A program made the translations under genes and the position numbers. Below, piece after piece: positions 1 through 5,540 of a DNA stretch of 7,743 nt (positions within the stretch are counted from its first letter, which is position 1; every line of letters starts with the position of its first letter). The DNA is from JBGTKH01 sp041744735 (lineage in GTDB: Bacteria; Planctomycetota; Planctomycetia; Pirellulales; Pirellulaceae). Under the pieces are notes generated by a model, which searched no databases, had not been told where the DNA came from, and saw only the letters and a program-made list of their open reading frames with translations. The stretch covers positions 1 to 7,743 of the forward strand of contig JBGTKH010000328.1 in the NCBI GenBank assembly GCA_041744735.1, written 5' to 3'.

Positions 1-312
1 CTGCTCTAGGCGACGCTGGGCGGCTTCGCGACACTTGTCGACTTTTGCCTGCACATCGGCTGGATATTGGTAATTGTGATGCCGCTCCAGAATTCGCTGA
101 TAGTCGGCCTCGACCTGCGCGCGGTGCTGTTCGATATAATCAATAGCAGCCTGCACATCGCGCGAGGAAAGCCGGAGCAACGCAGCGATGCGGTCGCGCG
201 GCCAGCCGTGCTTCAGGTAATCGATCACGTCGTAAACCGTGATTCGTGTGCCAGCGATCTCCGGACCGCGCCCGCGATTAATTACCGCGGTTTCATGCGT
301 CTTGAGTGTCAT
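1..312 (-). CDS. DUF433 domain protein, 3' end beyond the window
   Basis: The reading frame is open from an ATG at 312 to the window edge, giving 104 residues without a stop. The N-terminal half (about residues 16-60) matches the DUF433 pattern: a PEIAGTRITVYDVIDYL segment, then a helical stretch with WPRDRIAALLRLSSRDVQAAIDYIEQH. This is a small winged-helix-like domain. DUF433 proteins often act as the antitoxin or DNA-binding partner of a DUF5615 PIN-like toxin; that role here is inference, because the downstream partner lies outside the window. The part after residue 65 is charged and probably helical, making the protein longer than the roughly 75-80 residues common for the family. A GGAG sequence (322-325 on the plus strand as ctcc) lies 9 nt before the ATG and supports this start. 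Confidence 0.85.
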   Translation of the reverse strand, partial: MTLKTHETAVINRGRGPEIAGTRITVYDVIDYLKHGWPRDRIAALLRLSSRDVQAAIDYIEQHRAQVEADYQRILERHHNYQYPADVQAKVDKCREAAQRRLEQ

Positions 313-321
313 CGGTGAATA

Positions 322-325
322 CTCC
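322..325 (-). promoter_or_regulatory. Shine-Dalgarno of the DUF433 gene
   Basis: GGAG on the minus strand, 9 nt before the ATG at 312. It fixes the start of the DUF433 gene, which is otherwise cut off by the window edge. Confidence 0.6.
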
Positions 326-375
326 AAGAAAGTCTATTACGCATTCTATCGCGGTACATGAAAGTTGGCGACCCT

Positions 376-399
376 GAACATTCGGTCCCCGAATGGTTC
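376..399. repeat. Short hairpin upstream of the DUF433 gene
   Basis: GAACATTCGG (376-385) pairs with CCGAATGGTTC (389-399) around a 3-nt loop, with one bulged base. No T-run follows on either strand, so it is not a convincing intrinsic terminator. It lies between the glsA remnant and the DUF433 gene, both on the minus strand. Its role is unknown. Confidence 0.4.
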
Positions 400-446
400 G
401 ACAAGAACGAGCCGTCGGCGATGACGAAGCCTGCCAGGCACCGAGG

Positions 447-644
447 TTACGGGCGGCGAACCGGTTTTACTGATCCCAGATGGACTTGCCGGTGAAACCG
501 GATTTGAAAACGTGCAGGCCGAAGCGGAGCGAGGGGTCTTCGCAAACTCGGATGCGGCGGACGCTGTTGCCCTTGAGGTTGAAGACGGCGAGACCGTGAG
601 AATGTCGGCTTGGCCGGACTGGATGTCGACGTTTTCTGCGGCAA
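447..644 (-). pseudogene. Decayed copy of the glsA 3' end (glutaminase remnant)
   Basis: The minus strand encodes a stretch matching the C-terminus of the intact glutaminase at 2186-1155. From KGNSVR to the final Gln, 25 of 35 residues are identical to residues 302-336 of the intact protein, including RFGLHVF and SGFTG. Upstream of this, DNA similarity continues in another frame, because about one base is missing between 572 and 610. Near 467 one base is lost after the CAG codon, giving an immediate TAA; in the shifted frame the ancestral tail KPVRRP and its stop (447) are still readable beside KPTRRS of the intact gene. Similarity fades above about 644, so the catalytic part is absent. It is a fragment, not a functional enzyme. 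It most likely arose by duplication and decay; an alternative is the rest of a distinct second glutaminase gene. Confidence 0.8.
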
Positions 645-696
645 TAATTGACTCGGGCCCGCCGCAGATGTCTGTGAATTGAAGAGTAGATTGCAT

Positions 697-918
697 ATGG
701 ACCGCGAAGAATTAACACGCCGGATCGCTCAGGGACCGGTTCGGATTCGCATGAATAATGGCGAAACCGTAGACATTCCCAGTGCAGAAATGGCGATGGT
801 CAGCGACATCTCTGCGGCGGTACTGGTTCGTGGCGAAGTCGGGCGGTTGCGCCATCGGCATCTGGCTTTGGTCTATATTTGCGGCGTCGAAAAGTTGAGC
901 GAGGCAAGCGACGCTTAG
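697..918 (+). CDS. Small conserved-type hypothetical protein, 73 residues
   Basis: This is the only plausible plus-strand gene. It begins MDREELTRRIAQGP and continues with VRIRMNNGETVDIPSAEM and a hydrophobic C-terminal half ending near GVEKL. The plan (a short helix, then a beta-rich segment with an NGETVDIPS turn) resembles small planctomycete hypothetical proteins of the type MTREEL...F.I...DG..Y.I..PEM; this is recognised by eye and has no known function. The ATG at 697 is preferred over the in-frame TTG at 679, because the homologous pattern starts at MxREEL and a GAAGAG (681-686) lies 10 nt upstream. No signal peptide or membrane segment is visible. It sits between the intact glsA and its remnant, facing the opposite way, so it is transcribed on its own. 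Its leader abuts the remnant. Confidence 0.7.
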   Translation: MDREELTRRIAQGPVRIRMNNGETVDIPSAEMAMVSDISAAVLVRGEVGRLRHRHLALVYICGVEKLSEASDA

Positions 919-1154
919 CATAGTACGTCATCTGCGACGCGGTTCCTCGCCTATTCCTTCGCCGAGGCAATGCGGAAGCAACAGAGGCTCAGTTCGCCCG
1001 CCGTTGACTTGTCCTTGTCAGAGGGACGAATCCGGAGAAATTCGTCCTCCTAAAAGGGACAAATGCCGATACGGGGCAGTCAGAAAGATATGGTTCCTTG
1101 GCAATTTCGGCCGCCAAGCCAAGACAACGTCTCTGGAAGGTACTGGCGGAACGT
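919..1154. other. Intergenic region between convergent ends of the small gene and glsA
   Basis: The plus-strand gene and the minus-strand glsA converge here. Apart from the imperfect palindrome at 1009-1062, I see no gene, RNA or clear terminator with a T-run. Confidence 0.5.
1009..1062. repeat. Imperfect 23-bp inverted repeat downstream of glsA
   Basis: The arms at 1009-1031 and 1040-1062 match at 18 of 23 positions around an 8-nt loop. The innermost 8 bp (GGACGAAT / ATTCGTCC) are perfect and the outermost 6 (TTGTCC / GGACAA) are also perfect. It lies about 93 nt after the glsA stop and 90 nt after the stop of the plus-strand gene, so it could end both transcripts, but no U-tract follows on either side. 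A dispersed REP-like palindrome is the alternative. Confidence 0.55.
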
Positions 1155-2186
1155 TTACGACCGGCGAGTCGGCTTTAGCTGCTCCTGGAAGGATTCGCCG
1201 GTGAAGCCGGATTCGAAGACGTGTAGGCCGAAGCGGTGCGAGAGGTCTTGGCAGACTTGGATGCCGCGGACGCTGTTGCCTTTGGGGTCTAAGAGGGGCG
1301 AGAAGGTGGCGAGGCCGAATTGGCCGGGGACGACCGCGACGATGCCGCCGCTGACGCCGCTCTTGGCGGGGATGCCGACGCGGTAGGCCCATTCGCCGGC
1401 GTAGTCGTACATGCCGCAGGAATGCATGACGCTCAGCAGGTCCTTCACGTATGGCTGCTCGATCGCCCGCTGGCCGGTGAGCGGGTTGACGCCGGCGTTG
1501 GCCAGCGTCGCGCCCATCACCGCCAGGTCGTGGCAATTGACTAGCAGCGAACATTGCTGGAAGTACAGCTCCAGCGATTCGCTGATGTGCTCGCCGACCA
1601 TGCCGAAGTTGAGCATCAGGTGGCCGATCGCTCGGTTGCGATGCCCGGTCGCTCGTTCCGACATGAAGACGGAATTGTCCACGTACACGTCGCGGCCACA
1701 GTAGCGGCTGAACATGTTGATCATCCGCGTGACCCGCTCGGGAAAATCCTTGCCGCGGATCAGATCGGCGGTGGCGATCGCGCCGGCGTTGACCATCGGA
1801 TTGAAGGGGCGCTTGGAGGCTTCGTCCAGCACGATGGCGTTGAACGCTTCGCCGGTCGGTTCGACGCCCACTTTCTTCAGCACTCCCTCGCGGCCGTGAT
1901 CTTCCAAGGCCAGTCCGAACATGAACGGTTTGGAGATCGACTGGATCGTGAACAGTTGCTGGTGGTCGCCGACCTCGAACACCTGGCCGTCGGCAGTAAC
2001 CACGCAGATGGCGAACCACGCCGGGTCGGCTTTGGCCAGCTCGGGGATGTAGTCGGCGACCTTGCCGTCGGTGAGCGGCTGATACTTGGCGTGCAATTCC
2101 CGCAGCGTGTCGCGCAGCGGCGCGACGGCCGACTTCATGCGGTTGATCAACTGGCTCACGGTTCCGGCATCGGTGGGATTGGCCAT
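1155..2186 (-). CDS. glsA: Glutaminase
   Basis: This enzyme hydrolyses L-glutamine to L-glutamate and ammonia and belongs to the serine-dependent beta-lactamase-like glutaminase family (GlsA/YbaS/YbgJ type), acting in the cytoplasm. The 343 residues cover the whole domain. Visible signatures are QSISKPF with the Ser83-x-x-Lys86 catalytic pair, the block RPFNPMVNAGAI (126-137), SER at 176-178 with N184 following, the YF at 208-209, CGMYDYAGEWAY (257-268, catalytic-type Tyr), and KSGVSGGI (275-282). The protein is slightly longer than the usual 305-310 residues, through about 15 extra N-terminal residues and a basic C-terminal tail. The ATG at 2186 is preceded by GAGAGGAG about 10 nt upstream. 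It has no signal peptide. It follows the ParA-like gene by 82 nt on the same strand. A decayed copy of its 3' end lies 510 nt downstream. Confidence 0.96.
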   Translation of the reverse strand: MANPTDAGTVSQLINRMKSAVAPLRDTLRELHAKYQPLTDGKVADYIPELAKADPAWFAICVVTADGQVFEVGDHQQLFTIQSISKPFMFGLALEDHGREGVLKKVGVEPTGEAFNAIVLDEASKRPFNPMVNAGAIATADLIRGKDFPERVTRMINMFSRYCGRDVYVDNSVFMSERATGHRNRAIGHLMLNFGMVGEHISESLELYFQQCSLLVNCHDLAVMGATLANAGVNPLTGQRAIEQPYVKDLLSVMHSCGMYDYAGEWAYRVGIPAKSGVSGGIVAVVPGQFGLATFSPLLDPKGNSVRGIQVCQDLSHRFGLHVFESGFTGESFQEQLKPTRRS

Positions 2187-2196
2187 GCGCTGTCAG

Positions 2197-2204
2197 CTCC
2201 TCTC
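2197..2204 (-). promoter_or_regulatory. Shine-Dalgarno of glsA
   Basis: GAGAGGAG on the minus strand ends 10 nt before the ATG at 2186. This is slightly distant, but it is the only strong site and supports the chosen start. Confidence 0.55.
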
Positions 2205-2215
2205 AAAATCAGTAG

Positions 2216-2235
2216 CGGAAGTGGTGACACTTCCG
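2216..2235. terminator. Perfect 8-bp hairpin between the ParA-like gene and glsA
   Basis: CGGAAGTG (2216-2223) and CACTTCCG (2228-2235) form a perfect 8-bp stem with a 4-nt loop. On the minus strand the stem is followed, after about six bases, by TTTT and then the glsA Shine-Dalgarno. It could be a weak terminator or attenuator for transcripts from the ParA-like gene (stop at 2269), or a structured glsA leader. The T-run is short and not adjacent, so termination is uncertain. Confidence 0.45.
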
Positions 2236-2268
2236 AAGTCTCTCGACATCGGCTACGCAAGTGCGGCA

Positions 2269-3078
2269 CTATGAGGTAGTCGGCGCGGCGCGGGCCGCCA
2301 AAACCTTATCTGCGACGCAGCGTAGCTCGGCGGTAAACGGATGGTCGGGGAAGCGGTTCACAAAGATGCCGCCGCTGGCCACGCGCACGATCTCCGAATT
2401 CAACGGCAAGATGCCGGCGACCGGCGCTTTGTATTGCGATTCGACGTACTGGCGCAGCGTCTGCGTGTCGGTGCCCGGCGGCACTTTGTTCAACAGAATG
2501 TACATCGCGGGGACTTCCAATTGCCGGGCCAATTCGACGGTCACCGCGGTGCCTTGAAAATCCTGATTGTCGGGCCGCATGATCAGCAGCAGCACGTGCG
2601 AGACGGCGATCGACAATAACGTTTCCTCGTTTACGCCAGGGTGCGTGTCAATGAACAGATAGTCGAGGTTGAGTTGCTGCGGGGACATGAGATCGTGGAA
2701 GCCATCGTTTAGCCGCCCCACGTCATAGCCCTCGGCCAGAATCTTCGCGATCTCGTTGCTGTTCATGCTCGACGGGATCAGGAACAGCCGCGGCCGGTCG
2801 CTATCTTCGTCCACATTGCCGATGGCCGACGCGGTGACGTCGCAGGCCGCGTCTTGAATCTTGCAGCGGCCCCACAAGTAATCGTTCAACGAGCGGCGTG
2901 CGGCATCTTCGGGAAGGTTGAACAGGACGTGGATACCGGGCGACTGAATGTCCGTGTCGATGATGCCTACGCGGAAGCCGGCGCGGGCCACCATCACTGC
3001 CAAGTTCGCTGTGGTGTTCGACTTTCCGGTTCCGCCGCGAAAGGAATGTGTGGAGACGATGGTGCGTTTGTTGGTCAA
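2269..3078 (-). CDS. ParA/MinD-like P-loop ATPase
   Basis: This is a 269-residue cytoplasmic ATPase of the deviant Walker A (SIMIBI) class. The P-loop is HSFRGGTGKSNTTAN (11-25): R14 stands where most ParA/MinD proteins have the signature lysine, K19 is the P-loop lysine and S20 the magnesium ligand. Walker A' is IIDTDIQSPG (39-48, with D41 and D43), Walker B is YLFIDTHPG (140-148), and the guanine/adenine-side motif is LLNKV (195-199). Such proteins switch between monomer and ATP dimer to position DNA, protein complexes or organelles. The cargo here is unknown, and the absence of a ParB or MinC/MinE gene argues against plasmid partition or Z-ring control. The start is TTG (3078), with AAGGA 8 nt upstream. 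It lies 188 nt after an FHA-domain gene on the same strand, suggesting joint function. The start codon and the intervening palindrome may limit expression. Confidence 0.92.
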   Translation of the reverse strand: MTNKRTIVSTHSFRGGTGKSNTTANLAVMVARAGFRVGIIDTDIQSPGIHVLFNLPEDAARRSLNDYLWGRCKIQDAACDVTASAIGNVDEDSDRPRLFLIPSSMNSNEIAKILAEGYDVGRLNDGFHDLMSPQQLNLDYLFIDTHPGVNEETLLSIAVSHVLLLIMRPDNQDFQGTAVTVELARQLEVPAMYILLNKVPPGTDTQTLRQYVESQYKAPVAGILPLNSEIVRVASGGIFVNRFPDHPFTAELRCVADKVLAARAAPTTS

Positions 3079-3086
3079 TGGTGTGT

Positions 3087-3091
3087 TCCTT
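3087..3091 (-). promoter_or_regulatory. Shine-Dalgarno deciding the TTG start of the ParA-like gene
   Basis: AAGGA on the minus strand, 8 nt before TTG at 3078-3076. No ATG or GTG lies at a better place before the P-loop, whose position near residue 14 is normal for the family. This supports a TTG start. Confidence 0.65.
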
Positions 3092-3141
3092 GTCAGCGGA
3101 ACTGGTCAATGTTTAAAGACCGTATTGTTGATTAGGATTGG

Positions 3142-3228
3142 GTGGCTGGGGCTGAGTCCGCGAAGCCCCAGCGTACGAAGCACTGGGGCTTCGCGGATGT
3201 CACGCGACACGGACTCAGCCCCAGCCAC
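3142..3228. repeat. Compound three-armed palindrome (REP/MITE-like)
   Basis: The outer arms GTGGCTGGGGCTGAGTCCG (3142-3160) and 3210-3228 are perfect 19-bp complements. Nested within them, 3157-3171 and 3183-3197 (TCCGCGAAGCCCCAG and its complement) form a perfect 15-bp stem with an 11-nt loop. The asymmetric segment 3198-3209 can fold into a 4-bp TGTC/GACA hairpin, so the single strand can form a three-way junction. Each half also holds its own GCTGGGGCT / AGCCCCAG pairs, allowing alternative folds. It lies between the co-directional FHA and ParA-like genes. No T-run follows, so it looks more like a dispersed REP-type element than a terminator. It could still stabilise or attenuate the transcript. 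Confidence 0.8.
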
Positions 3229-3266
3229 GCCCTCATTTATTCTCGTTTGCATCAGATCTCGCCAAA

Positions 3267-3767
3267 TCATTTCTCGTCGTCGCTTGCTCGTTGTTTGCGC
3301 CGCATTTCATCGGCCCGTTGTTTCAATTGTTGAAAGAGTTGGCCGCCGGTGATCTCGCGGACTTCTTCTTCTTTCTTGCGCTGGTCGATCTGCAACATCT
3401 CCAACATCGAGTTGTCGATGCCGTCGAGTGTGGCCATGGTCGGAGCCGGCTGGTGATTTTCGCGGAAGCGAATGACCGGTCCGCCCGAGCCGAGTTGAAA
3501 GGTTTTCTTGTCCGGCAGCGCGCGTTCGGTGATCGGCAGTCCGTCGACCAATACCCCGTTGCGTCCCCGCGAGATCAATTGCCAGCCCGTCTCACCGAAC
3601 TGCAGCTCCGCATGTAATCGCGACACGCGCGGGTCGACGATCGTAACGTCGTTGTCGTCCGACCGGCCGATACGTACGAGGGACTGTTTCTCGAATCGCC
3701 AAGTCTGCAGGGGATGGCCTTGGGCCGAGTCGAGTAGGTCCAGAGCAATCTTCGCTTTGTCCGCCAT
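3267..3767 (-). CDS. FHA-domain protein with coiled-coil tail
   Basis: This 166-residue protein probably reads phosphothreonine on a partner. The forkhead-associated domain covers about residues 8-103, with the hallmark positions IGRS (33-36; G34, R35, S36), NDV (39-41), VSRLH (48-52; S49, R50, H52) and RNG (69-71; N70, G71). All residues expected for phosphopeptide binding are present. After a short linker, residues 120-163 are rich in Glu, Lys, Arg and Gln and probably form a coiled coil, suggesting dimerisation or docking. It has no signal peptide or membrane segment, so it is cytoplasmic. The start at 3767 has only a weak AGCGG-like site upstream, but the FHA domain begins close after it, so little can be missing. 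The ParA-like gene follows on the same strand. No Ser/Thr kinase lies in the window, so the phosphorylating enzyme must be elsewhere. Confidence 0.9.
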   Translation of the reverse strand: MADKAKIALDLLDSAQGHPLQTWRFEKQSLVRIGRSDDNDVTIVDPRVSRLHAELQFGETGWQLISRGRNGVLVDGLPITERALPDKKTFQLGSGGPVIRFRENHQPAPTMATLDGIDNSMLEMLQIDQRKKEEEVREITGGQLFQQLKQRADEMRRKQRASDDEK

Positions 3768-4092
3768 GTTTACCGCTTAATAGGGATGCTTGTTCCACTG
3801 TCCTTACGCGTTGCCGAGGAAGCAACCAGCTACGTTAAGCAAACTTTAGGCCGATTGCCAGAGTCCCCGCATTCTGAATCGCAACTTGAAAGGCACCAAG
3901 AAGATACGCTGCCGTTGGCCGAAACGATGAGCCGCAGGTGCTGCCGAAAAGTTGTGCAGCGGTGCCGCAAATGAGGGTTCTGGGGAGCAGAAGTCGTAGC
4001 TGAAGTCGCCAGACTTTGGCTGATTCTAGGGAAATCCAAACTCTGGCGAGTTCGGCTACGAATTTCACAGCTTCATGACAATCTCCTTGAAC
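3768..4092. other. 325-nt intergenic region between DUF1501 and FHA genes
   Basis: I see no supported gene. The only structure is the palindrome at 3994-4061. The part next to the FHA gene (3768-3990) should hold its promoter, but no pair of -35 and -10 boxes stands out. Short open frames on both strands lack ribosome binding sites and resemble no protein I know. One of them translates the palindrome. Confidence 0.5.
3994..4061. repeat. 26-bp imperfect palindrome downstream of the DUF1501 gene
   Basis: The arms 3994-4019 and 4036-4061 match at 23 of 26 positions around a 16-nt loop. One of the three differences is a G-T wobble as RNA. The core GTAGC-GAA-TCGCCAGA-TTTGG motif is of a dispersed REP-like kind. 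It starts about 32 nt after the DUF1501 stop on the minus strand, so it could protect or end that transcript, but no T-run follows. It is unrelated in sequence to the palindromes at 3142-3228 and 1009-1062. Confidence 0.75.
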
Positions 4093-5523
4093 CTACGCGA
4101 GCAACTCGTTCACAACTCGCGCCGGTTCGACGCCGGTCAGGCGCTGGTCGAGACCTTGGAAGCGGAAGGTTAGTTTTCTATGGTCAAAGCCGAGCAGGTG
4201 CAGCAGCGTGGCTTGCAGATCGTGGACGTGGACTTTGTCTTTTATCACGTTGAAACCGAACTCGTCGCTCTCGCCCAGCGTGATGCCGGGTTTGACGCCG
4301 CCGCCGGCCAGCCACATGGTAAAGGCGTTGGGATGATGATCGCGGCCGTCGTTGCCGCCGCCTTGGACCATCGGAGTGCGGCCGAACTCGCCGCCCCAGA
4401 TGACCAGCGTCTCGTCGAGTATCCCGCGCTGCTTGAGATCCTTCACGAGCGCCGCACACGCCTGATCCGTGTCCTGGCAGTTCTTCTTCAGATCGTTGAC
4501 CAGGTTGCCGTGCTGGTCCCACGCTTCGTGAAACAACTGCACGAACCGCACGCCCCGCTCGACCAGCCGCCGAGCGAGCAGACAGTTATTGGCGAACGAC
4601 GGTTTGCCGGGTTCGGCGCCGTACATGTCCAGCACATGCTGCGGTTCCTGGCCGATGTCCATCAGTTCGGGCGCGCTGGTTTGCATGCGGAAGGCCATCT
4701 CGAACGAATTGATTCGCGTGGCGATTTCCGGATCGCCCACCACGTCCAGCCGCAGGCGATTCAGTTGCGTGATGGCGTCCAGCGAATCGCGCTGAAGTTG
4801 CTCGTCGACGCCCGGCGGATTCGATAGATACAGCACCGGGTCGCCGCTGCCGCGGAATTGCACGCCCTGGTAAACCGTGGGCAGAAAGCCGCTGCCCCAG
4901 TTGGAATTGCCGCCGCTGGGGCCTTTCTTGCCGGAGCTAAACACCACGAAGCCCGGCAAATCCTGTGACTCGCTGCCCAGCCCGTAAGTAGCCCACGCCC
5001 CGATGCTCGGCCGGCCGAATTGCTGCGAGCCGGTGTTCATCAAGATCTGTGCGGGCGCGTGATTGAAGGCGTCGGTGACCAGCGACTTGACGATCGCGAT
5101 GTCGTCGACCACCCCGGCCAAGTGCGGCAGCAGTTCCGAGACCTCCGCGCCGCATTGACCATGCCGCGCGAACTTGAACTTCGGCCCGAGCAGCTTCGAG
5201 TTCGGATTGATGAACGCCGCGCGATAGTCCTTAATCAATTCCGGCGGCGGCAGCGTGCCGTCGAACTTGGCCAGTTGCGGTTTGTAATCGAACAGTTCGA
5301 GATGGCTCGGCGCCCCGGCCATGAACAGAAAGATCACGTTCTTGGCCTTCGCCGGAAAGTGCGGCTGTTTGACCGCAAATGAGTTCGTAGCCGCGCCCAC
5401 ACTTTCGCCCAGCAAGTGATTCAGCGCGATCGCACCGAGTCCTACGCCGCATTGCTGAAGGAACCAACGGCGAGTGACGAGAGACGCGGCCATGTCGCGG
5501 CGATTGTGATCTTGGCAATGCAT
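4093..5523 (-). CDS. Tat-exported DUF1501 protein
   Basis: This is a 476-residue member of the DUF1501 family, related in fold to the alkaline phosphatase/sulfatase superfamily and greatly expanded in planctomycetes. The N-terminus carries a twin-arginine signal, TRRWFLQ (17-23, R18 and R19) followed by a hydrophobic stretch to about residue 38, so the protein is exported folded. Family motifs are NVIFLFMAGAPSHLELFDYKP (62-82), GRPSIGAW (170-177), ERGVRFVQLFHEAWDQHGN (322-340), WGGEFGRTP (376-384) and GRDHHPNAF (393-401); length is usual for the family. Its biochemical activity is not established. It is often encoded beside PSD1 proteins; here two small genes stand between. The start at 5523 is 17 nt after the stop of the broken protease-like gene. 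An ATG at 5493 is an alternative start that keeps the Tat motif. Confidence 0.93.
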   Translation of the reverse strand: MHCQDHNRRDMAASLVTRRWFLQQCGVGLGAIALNHLLGESVGAATNSFAVKQPHFPAKAKNVIFLFMAGAPSHLELFDYKPQLAKFDGTLPPPELIKDYRAAFINPNSKLLGPKFKFARHGQCGAEVSELLPHLAGVVDDIAIVKSLVTDAFNHAPAQILMNTGSQQFGRPSIGAWATYGLGSESQDLPGFVVFSSGKKGPSGGNSNWGSGFLPTVYQGVQFRGSGDPVLYLSNPPGVDEQLQRDSLDAITQLNRLRLDVVGDPEIATRINSFEMAFRMQTSAPELMDIGQEPQHVLDMYGAEPGKPSFANNCLLARRLVERGVRFVQLFHEAWDQHGNLVNDLKKNCQDTDQACAALVKDLKQRGILDETLVIWGGEFGRTPMVQGGGNDGRDHHPNAFTMWLAGGGVKPGITLGESDEFGFNVIKDKVHVHDLQATLLHLLGFDHRKLTFRFQGLDQRLTGVEPARVVNELLA

Positions 5524-5540
5524 GTTGAATGTCTCAAAAG

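Noticed and set aside
67..318. Plus-strand 83-residue frame
   Set aside because: It is antisense to the DUF433 gene, whose protein matches a known family and has a good ribosome site.
1018..2019. 333-residue minus-strand frame overlapping glsA
   Set aside because: Its translation is Arg/Pro-rich low-complexity sequence typical of a shifted frame in GC-rich coding DNA; glsA in the other frame has all family motifs.
1554..2279. 241-residue plus-strand frame antisense to glsA
   Set aside because: Long antisense frames are expected at this GC content; it has no recognisable domain and no convincing ribosome site.
3142..3228. Palindrome as a classical rho-independent terminator
   Set aside because: No T-run follows on either strand, and the arms are longer and more complex than a terminator stem.
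3786..3974. 62-residue plus-strand frame in the same gap
   Set aside because: No ribosome site, no known motif, and a composition unlike the neighbouring proteins.
3835..4068. 77-residue minus-strand frame in the gap above the FHA gene
   Set aside because: Its first third is the translation of the palindrome at 3994-4061, and it has no ribosome site or family resemblance.
4180..4827. 215-residue plus-strand frame antisense to DUF1501
   Set aside because: It is a shadow of the DUF1501 gene, rich in His, Val and Arg in the manner of antisense translations, without a family match.
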